Assembly: GCA_000333855.2 (NCBI GenBank) | Contig: CM007345.1 | Location: 821,496-885,495 of the forward strand | DNA from: Endotrypanum monterogeii | Taxonomy: Eukaryota > Euglenozoa > Kinetoplastea > Trypanosomatida > Trypanosomatidae | DNA length: 64,000 nt | Reading direction: 5' to 3' | In this document: in pieces, positions 41,760-51,319 of the stretch | How positions within the stretch are numbered: position 1 is the first letter of the stretch | Layout: each line of letters opens with the position of its first letter | Notes under the pieces: model-generated | What the model was told of the DNA's origin: nothing | Databases searched by the model: none | Seen by the model: only the letters and a program-made list of their open reading frames with translations | Made by a program: the position numbers and the translations under genes

Positions 41760-41764
41760 TTTCT

Positions 41765-41833
41765 ATGGCCATCACGCCTGATCGCCTCCTCTCCCTCCTC
41801 ATATTCCGCGTTCTCATCCACCCGATACACTGA
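41765..41833 (+). promoter_or_regulatory. Upstream ORF, 22 codons, in the 5' UTR of the 41854 gene
   Basis: The ATG lies six bases after the last usable acceptor. The ORF encodes 22 residues in a different frame from the main ORF and ends 20 bases before its ATG. It would be translated first by scanning ribosomes and could dampen the main ORF. Confidence 0.55.
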
Positions 41834-41853
41834 ACGGTTCTTCAAATTTCCCG

Positions 41854-42243
41854 ATGCCGGCGCGCCCAAAGACCACCTCTCGCTCCAAATCGCGGTCTTC
41901 TTCACAGACTTCAGCGAATGCGTCTTCGCGTTCGTCTGACCACGCACCAAAAGAGAGTCTTTCGCTGCCTCCACCAGATCCGGCGGCAGTCCAGCGGCTG
42001 ATTGACGAGGCCCTTGCCCATGCGCGAGAACGGCGTGCATCCCGGAATACTACGCTGTCTTTGATGAATGCTGGTGCTTCATCAGGTCAGCCTGCTTCTG
42101 ATAGGGCGGCTGTGCGTGTCTTGTCTGATAGCGTGTCGGAGAAGATATCAGACATGCTGAGGGCATTTCTAGTAACCTGTGTTACAGTCTACTTCACATG
42201 GGCCGGCTATGCTTTCTACCATGAACTGAGCAGCAAACAGTAA
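41854..42243 (+). CDS. Small C-tail-anchored protein, paralogue 1
   Basis: A 129-residue protein. Residues 1-40 are Ser/Arg/Lys-rich and probably disordered, about 43-66 form a charged helix, and one membrane segment lies at about 103-122 with only seven residues after it, so it looks tail-anchored. The span and its edge (VTVYFTWAGYAFYHELSS) align with the protein at 43648-43854 (ISVYFTVSGYLFYRELAI), and both share a PKESL motif upstream. I recognise no named family. Confidence 0.8.
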   Translation: MPARPKTTSRSKSRSSSQTSANASSRSSDHAPKESLSLPPPDPAAVQRLIDEALAHARERRASRNTTLSLMNAGASSGQPASDRAAVRVLSDSVSEKISDMLRAFLVTCVTVYFTWAGYAFYHELSSKQ

Positions 42244-43647
42244 TAGGAATGATCGGCCCTGCACGCCTATGGTGGGGCGCGGCGCAGCAGATTCCAGTGC
42301 GTGGTCATCTAAATGGAGAACACGTTTCATGGATCCATGCGCCGGCAAGTTGGAGGCGAGGGAACGGTAGGGGCAGGTCACTTTCGTGCCTGCGTGAAGC
42401 TCTTCTGTGTCCGTTCCACTCTCTTTCTCTTTTATCTCTCATTGAAAATACGTGACGTATTTTCTCATACTGCCTGCCCCCTCGCGTGCCTCCTCTCGAC
42501 AATGGCACATCCATCAATACATCATCACCCACGTACAATAGATGCACCCGCTTTTTGCTCATTGATTTGATTTCATCCTCCAGTTGAGCTGAGCTGCGCT
42601 GTGCCACACCCTGTATTCTCCAGCTGTAGGAACCCAAACCTGAGGTTGTAGGTCGACATAGCTGCCCACTTGCTTCTTCTTTCTCACCCGTGTTTCTCTG
42701 CACATGTGAGCCGCTGCGATGGTCTTGTTGGCGGTGAGCGCTCACCAAGTATCTTTGTCAGTACACACACTAACACCGCACACACCAGTACACACAAAAC
42801 GTATGCGAATTTGAGAACCAGTTCAGGCGAGCTGTTCGGGACATTCGCGCATCTTTCTTCCCCCATCTTCACACACGTCGTCCTGTTCATCGCTTGGTCT
42901 TCTGTGGCACTTATAACTCACCCTACATCTCTCCAGGTCGCGACTCCCCCGGCGGTTAGTGCTGAGAAACTCACAATACTCGTTCATGTACATGGTACAA
43001 AAAATTCTCTTTAGTGGGTGCCGTAGGCAAAAGAGGGCTTCTGCGCTGCTTCTTTCCGTCGTAGGTGGGTACACCGCGAGACTATGTGTGGTTGTCTTTG
43101 CACTCTTGTCGACTTCTCATTATTATCATCTCTGTTCTGCACTTATGTACTCACTCACACGCACACCTAAATGCGGGCTCCCCGGCGTATCAATACATAT
43201 GTATTTTTGCTTTCATGCACTTAACAAGTGCCCACACGGAGCCGAAAGAGGTGATATCACAAGGCAGCAGCTATTCACTTATATTCACCATCGCCACTTT
43301 TTCTTCCCGATAGTCCCCTCCCTCCTTCCTCCCTGTCTCCACCTTTCCATCCAGCCACTCTCATACAGCTGATTCCCGTTGTGCACCATCTTTCCCTCCC
43401 TGCTGGAGTGCATCCCTCGCTGTTATTTCCATATTTGCCTCGCATCCCTCCATCTTGTCACTCACTGATTGGAGCCCCGATCCTCCACAGCGCGGAAAGG
43501 TGAAAGGAAAGTAAACACTCTCACCACCACACACGCTTCCTCTCGAAACAACAACAAAAGCGGTATATATAAATATTTATATATTTGTTTATTTTATACA
43601 CCACGGAGGGTAGTTGTTTATATCACTTCTCGAAGGCAGCGGTGACC
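42244..43647. other. Spacer between the two paralogous mini-proteins
   Basis: It contains scattered C/T tracts and a (TA/TTTA) patch near 43562-43598 just upstream of the second paralogue. No third copy was recognised between them. Confidence 0.55.
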
Positions 43648-43854
43648 ATGGCTTCTCCGGGAACTCGGGTTACAGGAAAGCCGAAGGAGAGTTTGACGGC
43701 AAAGCTTGTCGGCGATGCTTCTGTCATCTACTCTGTGGATACCTCGAACCTGTTAACTGACCTTGCCGGGATATTCCTGGTTATGTGCATCTCTGTGTAC
43801 TTCACTGTTAGTGGGTATTTGTTCTACCGTGAGCTCGCGATCAGTAAGTCGTAG
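43648..43854 (+). CDS. Small C-tail-anchored protein, paralogue 2 (68 residues)
   Basis: A 68-residue protein with a polar 30-residue N terminus (containing KPKESL), a membrane segment at about 41-60 and an eight-residue basic/polar tail. Its last 30 residues match those of the protein at 41854-42243, so the two are paralogues in tandem; this copy lacks the Ser-rich N-terminal extension. The ATG has a favourable context (GACCATGG). Function is unknown. Confidence 0.75.
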   Translation: MASPGTRVTGKPKESLTAKLVGDASVIYSVDTSNLLTDLAGIFLVMCISVYFTVSGYLFYRELAISKS

Positions 43855-45461
43855 GTAGACAGAATCAGCTCTGTTGAGGGGGGAGGGGGGTTACATAACA
43901 GGAGCCGGCGCATCTCACTGAAAGGGATCTCGTGGACCATGGGTCCCTAGCTTCTATTCTGCTTCACACACACCGCAATGGCGCCGTCTCGTCCACCTTC
44001 ACACTTTACCATATACTCTTCCCTTTCGATCAGCTATCTAGGTAGGGTAACAGTTCCGCGACGACCATTCCACAGCCAAGCAGTCTCTCAGTGTCTGGGC
44101 TTTACAGCCCTTTTTGGATGTCTAGATGAAAGCCCGCCCACTTTCTCTACAAGTACAAAAGTATACATGATGAAGATCACATGTCCCTCGTGTTTACTTC
44201 ACCTTCTCCCTCCCCCCCTTTTTTTTTTGTTTACCCCTCACCCTGTTCAAAGTTCATTTGATGTTCATCTCTCGCATACGTGTGTGCTTAACGGGGTATG
44301 GGAACTAGACGGGGCGTGTCTCGCCTCCTCTCTTCCATATACGGAGCTGTTTTTATCCTCTGTACATTTCTTCTTATGGGCGACTCACACGGTGTGTGCC
44401 TCTGTGTGTGTGTGTTTTCTTTCCTTCCCCTCCATTGTACACGTCCACAATTTCAGAAGTCCTCCCGTCTCTCTGCACTTTTCTACATTATCCGCCTCAG
44501 TTTTACCTGTTGGTGTTATACCGTATCGCTAGCGACGGGTGTGGGTCGGTGCTTGCATGCCGATGTGTGCCTCGTTGCCTTTTGCTGGCAGTATCTACAA
44601 AAAAAAAAAAGCGCATCGTGCACTCCGAGGGCAAAGGAATAAGAGTGGTGTGTGTGCAGGTCTCTTGACTGCTCCGTGTTTCCGCGTGTGGACTTCTGAG
44701 CTTTGCTTATCTAATCGCCTAGCCGTTACGTGGTATTGACTGTGAGTGGGGTGCGGACGCGGTCGCGGTCGCGTTCGCCTGCTGCTGCTCTTCTGAGGAG
44801 CCTTTGCTCTTCAGCTTGCGCATCGGCAAGTCTGCATTTTAAAAATATATATTTTGGGAAGGGGTGATCGTGTATATGCGGCTGCGTACAACTGATTGGT
44901 GACGCCCCTTGCCATGCACATCTACAGGACATAACCACAAGGACGTGTAGGTGTCTTGGGCTTAGATAAATGACGCAAGTTTGTTGTTTAGGTGGTAGTG
45001 AGTTTTTGTTTTCATTTCTCAAAGACATTGGGCATCAATCAAACCAGGCACATTTATGGATTGACGGATGCTTATCCACTGATAGGAACAATAAATGCTC
45101 GTCTCATCGGTTCGTTTTCGCTCTTCCCCCGCCCAGGCCATATATCCCTCCACCCTTCGGCCCGTAGCGGCTGTAGCGTACGGGTAACCCGGATAGTACG
45201 CTTTGTAGTCTCGTATAGTCACCATAACGCCACACTCATGCGCCTATACGCTCCTACTCTCCACGAATCATCACAGATGCCGAGTCATTAAACGAGTAAT
45301 GTCTGGATATTTACGATTGATGTGTTTGCCTTGTTTCCCTCCTTTCACGCTCTGTGCCCAGAGGTTCAAGTGCTGTCCCGGTGTGGCGGACACACTTCTT
45401 TTTGCTTTGAATTCCCTTTCTACCCATCCCTACTCTATGCTGCCATTCTGCGCTTGTTTGC

Positions 45462-45469
45462 TCATATAC

Positions 45470-45515
<46 letters not shown>

Positions 45516-45516
45516 G
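45462..45516. repeat. CATA/TA microsatellite
   Basis: TA repeats interrupted by regularly placed C (TACATATA units), about 55 bases. Confidence 0.85.
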
Positions 45517-45861
45517 TTTGCTTTATGATAGCCTCTGCGTCTTCAACATATCTTTGCATACCTAAAAGAAAAAAAAACATCACAAAACGCTTATACATCT
45601 TTCTATCAATCAAGATATACGCCCTCTCTTCATCTACCAACGGGCACACGTAGGCACCACTCACAGTCTGCTGTGCTGGTTTCATTTTCGACGCTGTGGC
45701 CTTGCTCGGTCACCTTACCGTTTCTTGCTTCCCCATTTGTTTCGAAATCACCTGCCCATTTCCGGGGCACACAAAAGCTTAAACAACAAAAAAATATTGA
45801 GTATCTCTCATTTTTCTTTCGCTGCTCTCCCTGACTCTCCTTCCCCCTCGCATCCTTTTCC

Positions 45862-45863
45862 AG
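45862..45863 (+). promoter_or_regulatory. Trans-splice acceptor AG for glutathionylspermidine synthetase
   Basis: The TCCTTTTCCAG sequence ends here, 83 bases before the ATG at 45947, with no other ATG between. It supports that start over the longer non-ATG frame. Confidence 0.6.
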
Positions 45864-45946
45864 GGACTGGATTGCAGAACACTTCATTTTCCGTGATTGG
45901 TACCCCCCTGAGGCCTGAGACCCACCGCCGACTCCGCAGAGCACTC

Positions 45947-48106
45947 ATGTCCTCTTTGTCTGTCGACTCTGAATGTCAGTTGCAGCAATGTGAGAAAGAC
46001 ATTGTGCCCTTTGATGAGGTCATCGGTGTCACCCTGGATGGTGTGCCCGTAATGTCCAACGGAAATGAGTTCAACTTCAGCAACCTCGAGTCCGTGACAC
46101 CTGCATATCAGGGGCTTTGCTCATTCGATCGCCATGCACATGCGACTGAGCCCTTTAGGAATCTCGGCTTCAAGTGGCAGTCCGCAGAGTTCGCCCATCG
46201 CTACCTTGCAGCCCGCAAGGCGGTCTGGATGGCTTCCTTTGCGACTGCCGGGGAGTTGTGGGAAAAAGAAATACCGTTTGTGCACCTAGAGGAAGGCACA
46301 CCGGTAGAGTTCACGCGGATCCCCAACGGCTCCCTAGGTCAGCCGCTGGCAGTGTCGGACATTATCGTCTGGGGTCAGAGCAAGGAGGCGCCGTATGGCC
46401 ACATTGCAATTGTGACCGAGGTATTGGAGGGGGCCGTAAGGGTTGCGGAGCAGAACCGTGGGTTTGGACGGTGGTCGGATGACAGACTGTTTGGTCGGGA
46501 GATTCTACTGCGACGCAACAGCGCTGGCGCTGTAGAAGTTGCAGATAAGAGCCCTGTGTTGGGGTGGATAAGGCTACACTGCCCCCACTACGACTTCCGA
46601 AGCGGTGATTTGGCTGACAGGTTCCGAATCATTACCGGACCGGGTCGCATCGTGCGCCAGCCGTTTACACAACATGTCGAGTTGCCATGGCTGAAACCGG
46701 AGGAGCGGTGTGATTTCTATCTGAAGCGCTCTCTCACCATCGGGGGCCACGTCGGTCCCGATGCGAAGGCCCAGGTAGCTGACGTCCCCAGTGCATTCTA
46801 CTTCCTTGACTACGATATGTGGTGTCGGATAGGGCGTGCGGCTCAGTCACTGCACCGCATCGCCATGGCTGCCACGAATAAGGTCCTCAAGGACCCAGAC
46901 TCGGTGTATCTATTGGAGCACTACTTTGGGGTGCCACCAGAACTTCAGCCGCACCTACACCACACGTGGGAAGCGACACCAGCGATGGGTGGCCGCTTTG
47001 ACTTCGGCTATGACGGCAACAAGGTGGCAATGCTCGAGTACAACTGTGACTCTTCTGGGGCGTTGCTTGAGTGCTGCAACACTCAAGAAAAGATGGCGAA
47101 CTTCCACGGTGTGTCGCAGGGAATGTCGACTGGCTCCTTCTTGATGGCCAAATGCGTGGCTTACTTCACAAGTCTCATGGCCAATGAAAAGCTATGCCCG
47201 GTTCACACACTGATTCACTTCATGATTGACGACGATGACGAAGAGCGCTATACCGCCATGTGTATGATGAACTTCGCAGAGAAGGCGGGGTTCCGAACGA
47301 AGCTCTGCGTGCAGCTGGCCGACTTTCACTACCGCAGCGACATTTCCGAAAACTCCGTCTCCTTCACAGAACCTTGCGATCATCGCCCTATTGTTGACAG
47401 TGATGGTGAGGAGGTACTCATGGTGTGGAAGACTTGGTCCTGGGCCACAGTGCTGGCACAATACCAACGCCAGCGCAGCGCAGTGGATGTGGGTACCGAT
47501 CCGACCCTTTCTGATATCTTGCTCAACAACCACATTATAGTGCTCGAGCCGCTGTGGAAGGCGGTCACAGGAAGCAAGGCGATTTTGCCTTTCATGCACG
47601 CCTTGGCGCCTGACCACGAACATCTCCTCGCGGCAGATTTTTTTCCCACCAAGGAAATCATTTCTCACCACTATATCTCCAAACCTGTCGACGGTCGTGC
47701 TGGTCAGAATATTATGATGTTTGATCCCGTAACCGATGATACTGAACTGAACGCGGCTCCGCAAGGAATAATCCGTGAGGAATCGGGGCAGCCCTTCTCC
47801 CTCAAGTCTTTGGTTGCCTCGTGTTTTTTGTCATCGAGTCAGTCGGTGGACCGCACAAATGAGTGCTCAACCGGAAAGTTTTTTGATTCTGTTGTTGTTT
47901 ATCAGCGGCGGTTTTTCTTGAAGAGATTTGAGGGATTGTACTTCCCCATTTTTTGCGGATGGATGATTGGCGACGAGTTCGGTGGGGTGGTTGTGCGCGA
48001 AGACACCTCCAAAATCACCAAGCTCGGCAGCACTGTCATCCCTGCACGAGTGGTGCGCGAGAATGTTCCTCTCGGCGTGGGGTACTCTGACGAGGGTGAG
48101 ACATAG
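45947..48106 (+). CDS. GSPS: Glutathionylspermidine synthetase, amidase domain lacking its catalytic Cys
   Basis: A 719-residue bifunctional-type protein of the trypanothione pathway: an N-terminal CHAP amidase domain (about 50-215) and a C-terminal ATP-grasp synthetase domain that joins glutathione to spermidine. Synthetase motifs are present (GRFDFGYDG at about 349-357, LEYNCDSSG from 363). In the amidase, His152 (YGHIAIVTE) and Glu168 (VAEQN) match the catalytic H and E of the family in spacing, but the nucleophile position in FKWQxxEFA is Ser79 (codon TCC), where the family has Cys. The amidase is therefore probably inactive. I favour GSPS over trypanothione synthetase because of length and the remembered synteny; trypanothione synthetase itself usually lies elsewhere. 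The start is the only in-frame ATG after the acceptor. Confidence 0.85.
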   Translation: MSSLSVDSECQLQQCEKDIVPFDEVIGVTLDGVPVMSNGNEFNFSNLESVTPAYQGLCSFDRHAHATEPFRNLGFKWQSAEFAHRYLAARKAVWMASFATAGELWEKEIPFVHLEEGTPVEFTRIPNGSLGQPLAVSDIIVWGQSKEAPYGHIAIVTEVLEGAVRVAEQNRGFGRWSDDRLFGREILLRRNSAGAVEVADKSPVLGWIRLHCPHYDFRSGDLADRFRIITGPGRIVRQPFTQHVELPWLKPEERCDFYLKRSLTIGGHVGPDAKAQVADVPSAFYFLDYDMWCRIGRAAQSLHRIAMAATNKVLKDPDSVYLLEHYFGVPPELQPHLHHTWEATPAMGGRFDFGYDGNKVAMLEYNCDSSGALLECCNTQEKMANFHGVSQGMSTGSFLMAKCVAYFTSLMANEKLCPVHTLIHFMIDDDDEERYTAMCMMNFAEKAGFRTKLCVQLADFHYRSDISENSVSFTEPCDHRPIVDSDGEEVLMVWKTWSWATVLAQYQRQRSAVDVGTDPTLSDILLNNHIIVLEPLWKAVTGSKAILPFMHALAPDHEHLLAADFFPTKEIISHHYISKPVDGRAGQNIMMFDPVTDDTELNAAPQGIIREESGQPFSLKSLVASCFLSSSQSVDRTNECSTGKFFDSVVVYQRRFFLKRFEGLYFPIFCGWMIGDEFGGVVVREDTSKITKLGSTVIPARVVRENVPLGVGYSDEGET

Positions 48107-48758
48107 TCTTTTCCTTACGCTCCTTAATTACCGCACGTCGGCCTAGTACTGCGTACAGCGAGGCATCCCGACACACGTGCACACCCCGGTTCTCGAACAT
48201 TTTCCGCCTTATTCGGTCATTTGCGTCTCGTGGCCGACTGCAACAGGGAGCTAAAAAGGAATAGAAAGGTTTTGCTTTTCCTAGCTCCAGTCGAGTTCGC
48301 GTCTCTTTCTCCCCTAACTCATCCCCGTCTTTTGGACCCGTAAGGTCACAAAACGTGCGCATTCGCTCACTCGAACACGCAGGCGTACGTGTTCTATCCC
48401 CCCGCGTCCCTGTTCCACTGCGGGGCCTGCACTCGCAAGAAAAGAGACCCAGTAGCAGCAGCCAGTCAGACAAAAAAAGTAATGGTGGTAAGTATATATA
48501 TTATATATATTCATGTGTGTGTGTGTACGTATCGGTGTGCTCTTTTTTTGTGGTTGAAGCACTTGCAGACGAGGTATTAAGCCATGCATATGCACGTGCT
48601 TGTGGTCGACCAAAGCAAAATGGGGAAGAGCCTTGTGGGTCCAAAAAAGGAGATGATTGATATGCAAGCACACACACACACACACACACATACGTGACAG
48701 GAGCAGTTGAGCTAAGTATCAGGGGGCTAATTTTTTTTTCATCACCAGTCGAACATTT

Positions 48759-49289
48759 CATCTTCACTTGCTGCTGGCCCCATCCGGATGGCTAGAGGCG
48801 TCTCGATGGTAGTATCAGGTGTCACTCCATCCCTTGTAAGGTAGCCGGACAGTTTTCTTCCCCATTTCCATTGCGAAGCCGCTTCAGCTGAGCACTAGCT
48901 TTGACGACTGCAACGTAGGGAGGTCAGAGAGTTACATTGCTTTTGATCCTGGCTGTTAGACACGAGATGGCGCTGTGCCGGGGTGACCCGGAATAGTGTA
49001 CGCGTGTGTATCGCATGTGCAATGTGTGCAGCTTGAACGTTCCTCGGCTGCTTTTCACGTGTCCTTCACCCCCCACGTGCGGGGGGTGAGGGAGTTTGTA
49101 TCAGTGCCAGCGGTGCACCACGCGACGATGGGGCACTGCTGGGAGCGGCTATACGAGTCTCGCTGCGCAGCGGGTGGTCTGCAGGATTTGAGGGAGGTGC
49201 CGTATGGGGAGTGGACTGGCGTGACCGGAGCGCGTGCGCAACACTGATTTGCACCTCGCGACCAATCTTGGACAGACATGTACATATGT
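48759..49289 (+). repeat. Direct repeat copy A, 531 bases
   Basis: It matches 51685-52215 over the full length with no indel and, by my reading, four substitutions (about 99.2% identity). It ends abruptly at both edges, is GC-rich compared with its surroundings and has no conserved long protein frame. It contains a C6/G6 hairpin at 49063-49092. Size and placement suit a SIDER-type element, but the family is not confirmed. Confidence 0.9.
49063..49092. repeat. GC-rich hairpin inside repeat copy A
   Basis: Twelve-base arms (49063-49074 and 49081-49092, one G-T wobble) close a six-base loop ACGTGC. The same hairpin occurs in copy B at 51989-52018. Confidence 0.8.
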
Positions 49290-50566
49290 ATGTGGGGGTG
49301 AGTACATGTTCAAAGGTAGAAAAGACATGTTGGAGAAACGCCGCTTGGCGCGAGCCACGATGACGTGCCGCCTTTGTCATGGTGGTGCGTACTGTATGAG
49401 TCCTGAGCCGGTTTGGAGCAAGTGGGCAGTGCAGGCTGGCTCGCAGTGTCCTCCTCTGTTTTGTGACTCTTCTATTTATCTCACCTTAGCCCCCTCCTCC
49501 TTTATCGCGGGCTGCAGATGACTGCCGCCTGTGTCTCCCTTTGACGCAAGTGTTTTTTTTTTATATCTCACAGCTTCATTGTAAGGGGGGGGGGGTACCA
49601 GTGATCCACCTCGCTCAGGAGATGAAAAATGTGATATCTCATCTGTGCGTGTGAGTTGAAGGACCGAAGAGGGGCGGTTGCCGTGGATTTAGTTGTAGTC
49701 CTGGAGTGTGATCACGATCAAGGGATCGAGTGTGAAAGTACAAAACATTTTTATTTATTTATGCTTTATTTATTATTCTTTGTTCCCAGCTCAATTCTGA
49801 AGTATCCGCGTAGTCTCTCTATCGGTGTAGCTTTACCTCTAGGGGAAAGTCTGGTACACGCAATGATATGTGAGCGTTGCTGCGGCATCCAGGGTGGCTG
49901 TGGCGCAAATAGTCGCTTGCATATTTCTGCGTGGTGGCTCTGTTGTATTTGCAGCTTTCCTCCTCTCTCTTCCCCGTGCATATCTATTACCTAATTTCTT
50001 TCGCGCTTTTATTCAAGAATGTTTTGGTTCAGGTCGCACTGCCACTAGGCGTAGACATTTAACGCCGACCGACGAAGGAATAATATTATGTGAGTGCTCG
50101 TTGGTGGTGAGCCTCGGCGTATAGAGGGGAAGCAGGAAATGCAAGCGAGTGTCGGTTTCGTGGTGATGGCCTTCGCAGCTCTCTACTTTGCTGTACAGAC
50201 ACAACTGAGGGTGAGCAGTCGTGTGCCTTCCCCTGCTTCTTCTTCCTCTCCCTCTCATGCATTCCTGGTGACCCGCATATGTTTTTTTTTCACCATTACC
50301 GTCCTTCACAATCTTTCATTTCTTGGATCACTACTTCGGCTTCCATTAAAAAAAAAAAACATGCACACACACACATACACACATACACACACACACACAC
50401 ACAAACTACATGAGCAGTAGAAGCGTATGTAGAGGCTTCAGGGCAGAGACCCCCTCCCCGCTTCTCCATTTGTGTGCGCGACTTTGGTAGTTTTTGTCAC
50501 ATATTGCTGCTTTGCTGTAGAGGAGTCTTGTCTTGGATCTCTCGGCACTTGCTGAACGCTCCCGTG

Positions 50567-51319
50567 ATGCCTGTGTGCATTGAATGTGGTCACGGTGTCC
50601 CACGCATCATAAAGCCTGACACTGAAACAGTGGAGCGCTGCGGCAAGTGTGGCCACATATGCGACACATATTTTGAATTTGGTGATGTACAGATATGGAT
50701 CGATGTGGTTTTGCTGCGCCGTCAAGCGTGGGTACATCTTCTCTTCAACCAGACTGAGTACCACGCGAGGGTCATCATATTCCTGCTCTCTTGTGTGGTG
50801 GAGGCTGTTGTGGTACAGAATCTCACTGTGCTTCAGACCATTCCGAGCTTCACTGAGGACATCCGGAACAGTTCCCTCTATACTCCAGAGCGACGTGTGA
50901 GGTCACTGCAGCTAGTACGCATACTCCAGAGCTCATTTTTGCCGCTAATGAACTACCCAACATCCATCTTCAACCTCTTCATATTCACCTTTACAGAGAA
51001 CGCGCTTGTGGCTTCGGCCGCCACGTGGTTCAGCCGCCTTTTCTTCTGTTGTACCGGTCATAGAGCACACCCGTGGTTCTTGGAGGCTGCCTTGGCATCC
51101 TACGCAAAGCTAAGCTACTTCCTATTTCTCATCTGGGCCATCTCGCCGTCGATTCTCCCAATGGTCGACTTTGTGTACATTCTGTGGCTGGGATGCGCCT
51201 TTACGGCGTTGGGGTTTGAGCGTCACTGGCTCTACACCGTAGTGTCAGTCCTCGGTTGCATTTTTGCGCGCGGATTATTTCGCTACCTCACAAAATGGAG
51301 CCCTCAGGTGCTTTGTTAG
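50567..51319 (+). CDS. ARV1: ARV1-family ER lipid/sterol homeostasis protein
   Basis: A 250-residue protein. The ARV1 homology domain is at the N terminus: a zinc-ribbon-like set of cysteines (C4, C7, C25, C28) followed by DTYFEFGDVQIWIDVVLLRRQAWVHLLFN, the family's signature D-x-Y...D-x-x-L...H-x-L-x-N pattern. Four or more hydrophobic segments follow (about 65-85, 125-145, 175-195 and 205-235). ARV1 is an ER membrane protein involved in sterol transport and GPI-anchor synthesis. The start is the ATG giving MPVCIEC; the upstream in-frame extension begins with a non-ATG codon and lies before the acceptor at 50519-50520. The gene sits between two almost identical direct repeats. Confidence 0.9.
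   Translation: MPVCIECGHGVPRIIKPDTETVERCGKCGHICDTYFEFGDVQIWIDVVLLRRQAWVHLLFNQTEYHARVIIFLLSCVVEAVVVQNLTVLQTIPSFTEDIRNSSLYTPERRVRSLQLVRILQSSFLPLMNYPTSIFNLFIFTFTENALVASAATWFSRLFFCCTGHRAHPWFLEAALASYAKLSYFLFLIWAISPSILPMVDFVYILWLGCAFTALGFERHWLYTVVSVLGCIFARGLFRYLTKWSPQVLC

Larger units (their letters stand above)
40971..41853. other. Intergenic spacer containing a forced upstream ORF
   Basis: It begins with a CA/TA microsatellite at 40987-41023. The last AG before the next start is at 41758-41759, at the end of a CTCTTTCCACAG sequence. An upstream ORF follows at 41765-41833. No other gene was recognised. Confidence 0.6.
43855..45946. other. Intergenic spacer
   Basis: It contains a G-run near 43878, a T-rich tract near 44218-44230, an A12 run near 44599-44610 and a CATA/TA microsatellite at 45462-45516. 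A pyrimidine-AG acceptor at 45862-45863 precedes the next start. No gene was recognised in 2.1 kb. Confidence 0.55.
48107..50566. other. Intergenic spacer carrying direct repeat copy A
   Basis: It holds a TA/GT patch near 48495-48530, (CA)n at 48668-48691 and repeat copy A at 48759-49289. A G-run lies near 49586-49594 and an A11/CA block at about 50349-50405. A pyrimidine-AG at 50519-50520 precedes ARV1. No other gene was recognised. Confidence 0.6.

Noticed and set aside
45725..45946. N-terminal extension of glutathionylspermidine synthetase
   Set aside because: The extension starts at a non-ATG codon and most of it lies before the acceptor AG at 45862-45863.
49055..49285. Open frames inside the direct repeats on both strands
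   Set aside because: Short, present on both strands at once, no recognisable domain; a by-product of GC-rich repeat sequence.
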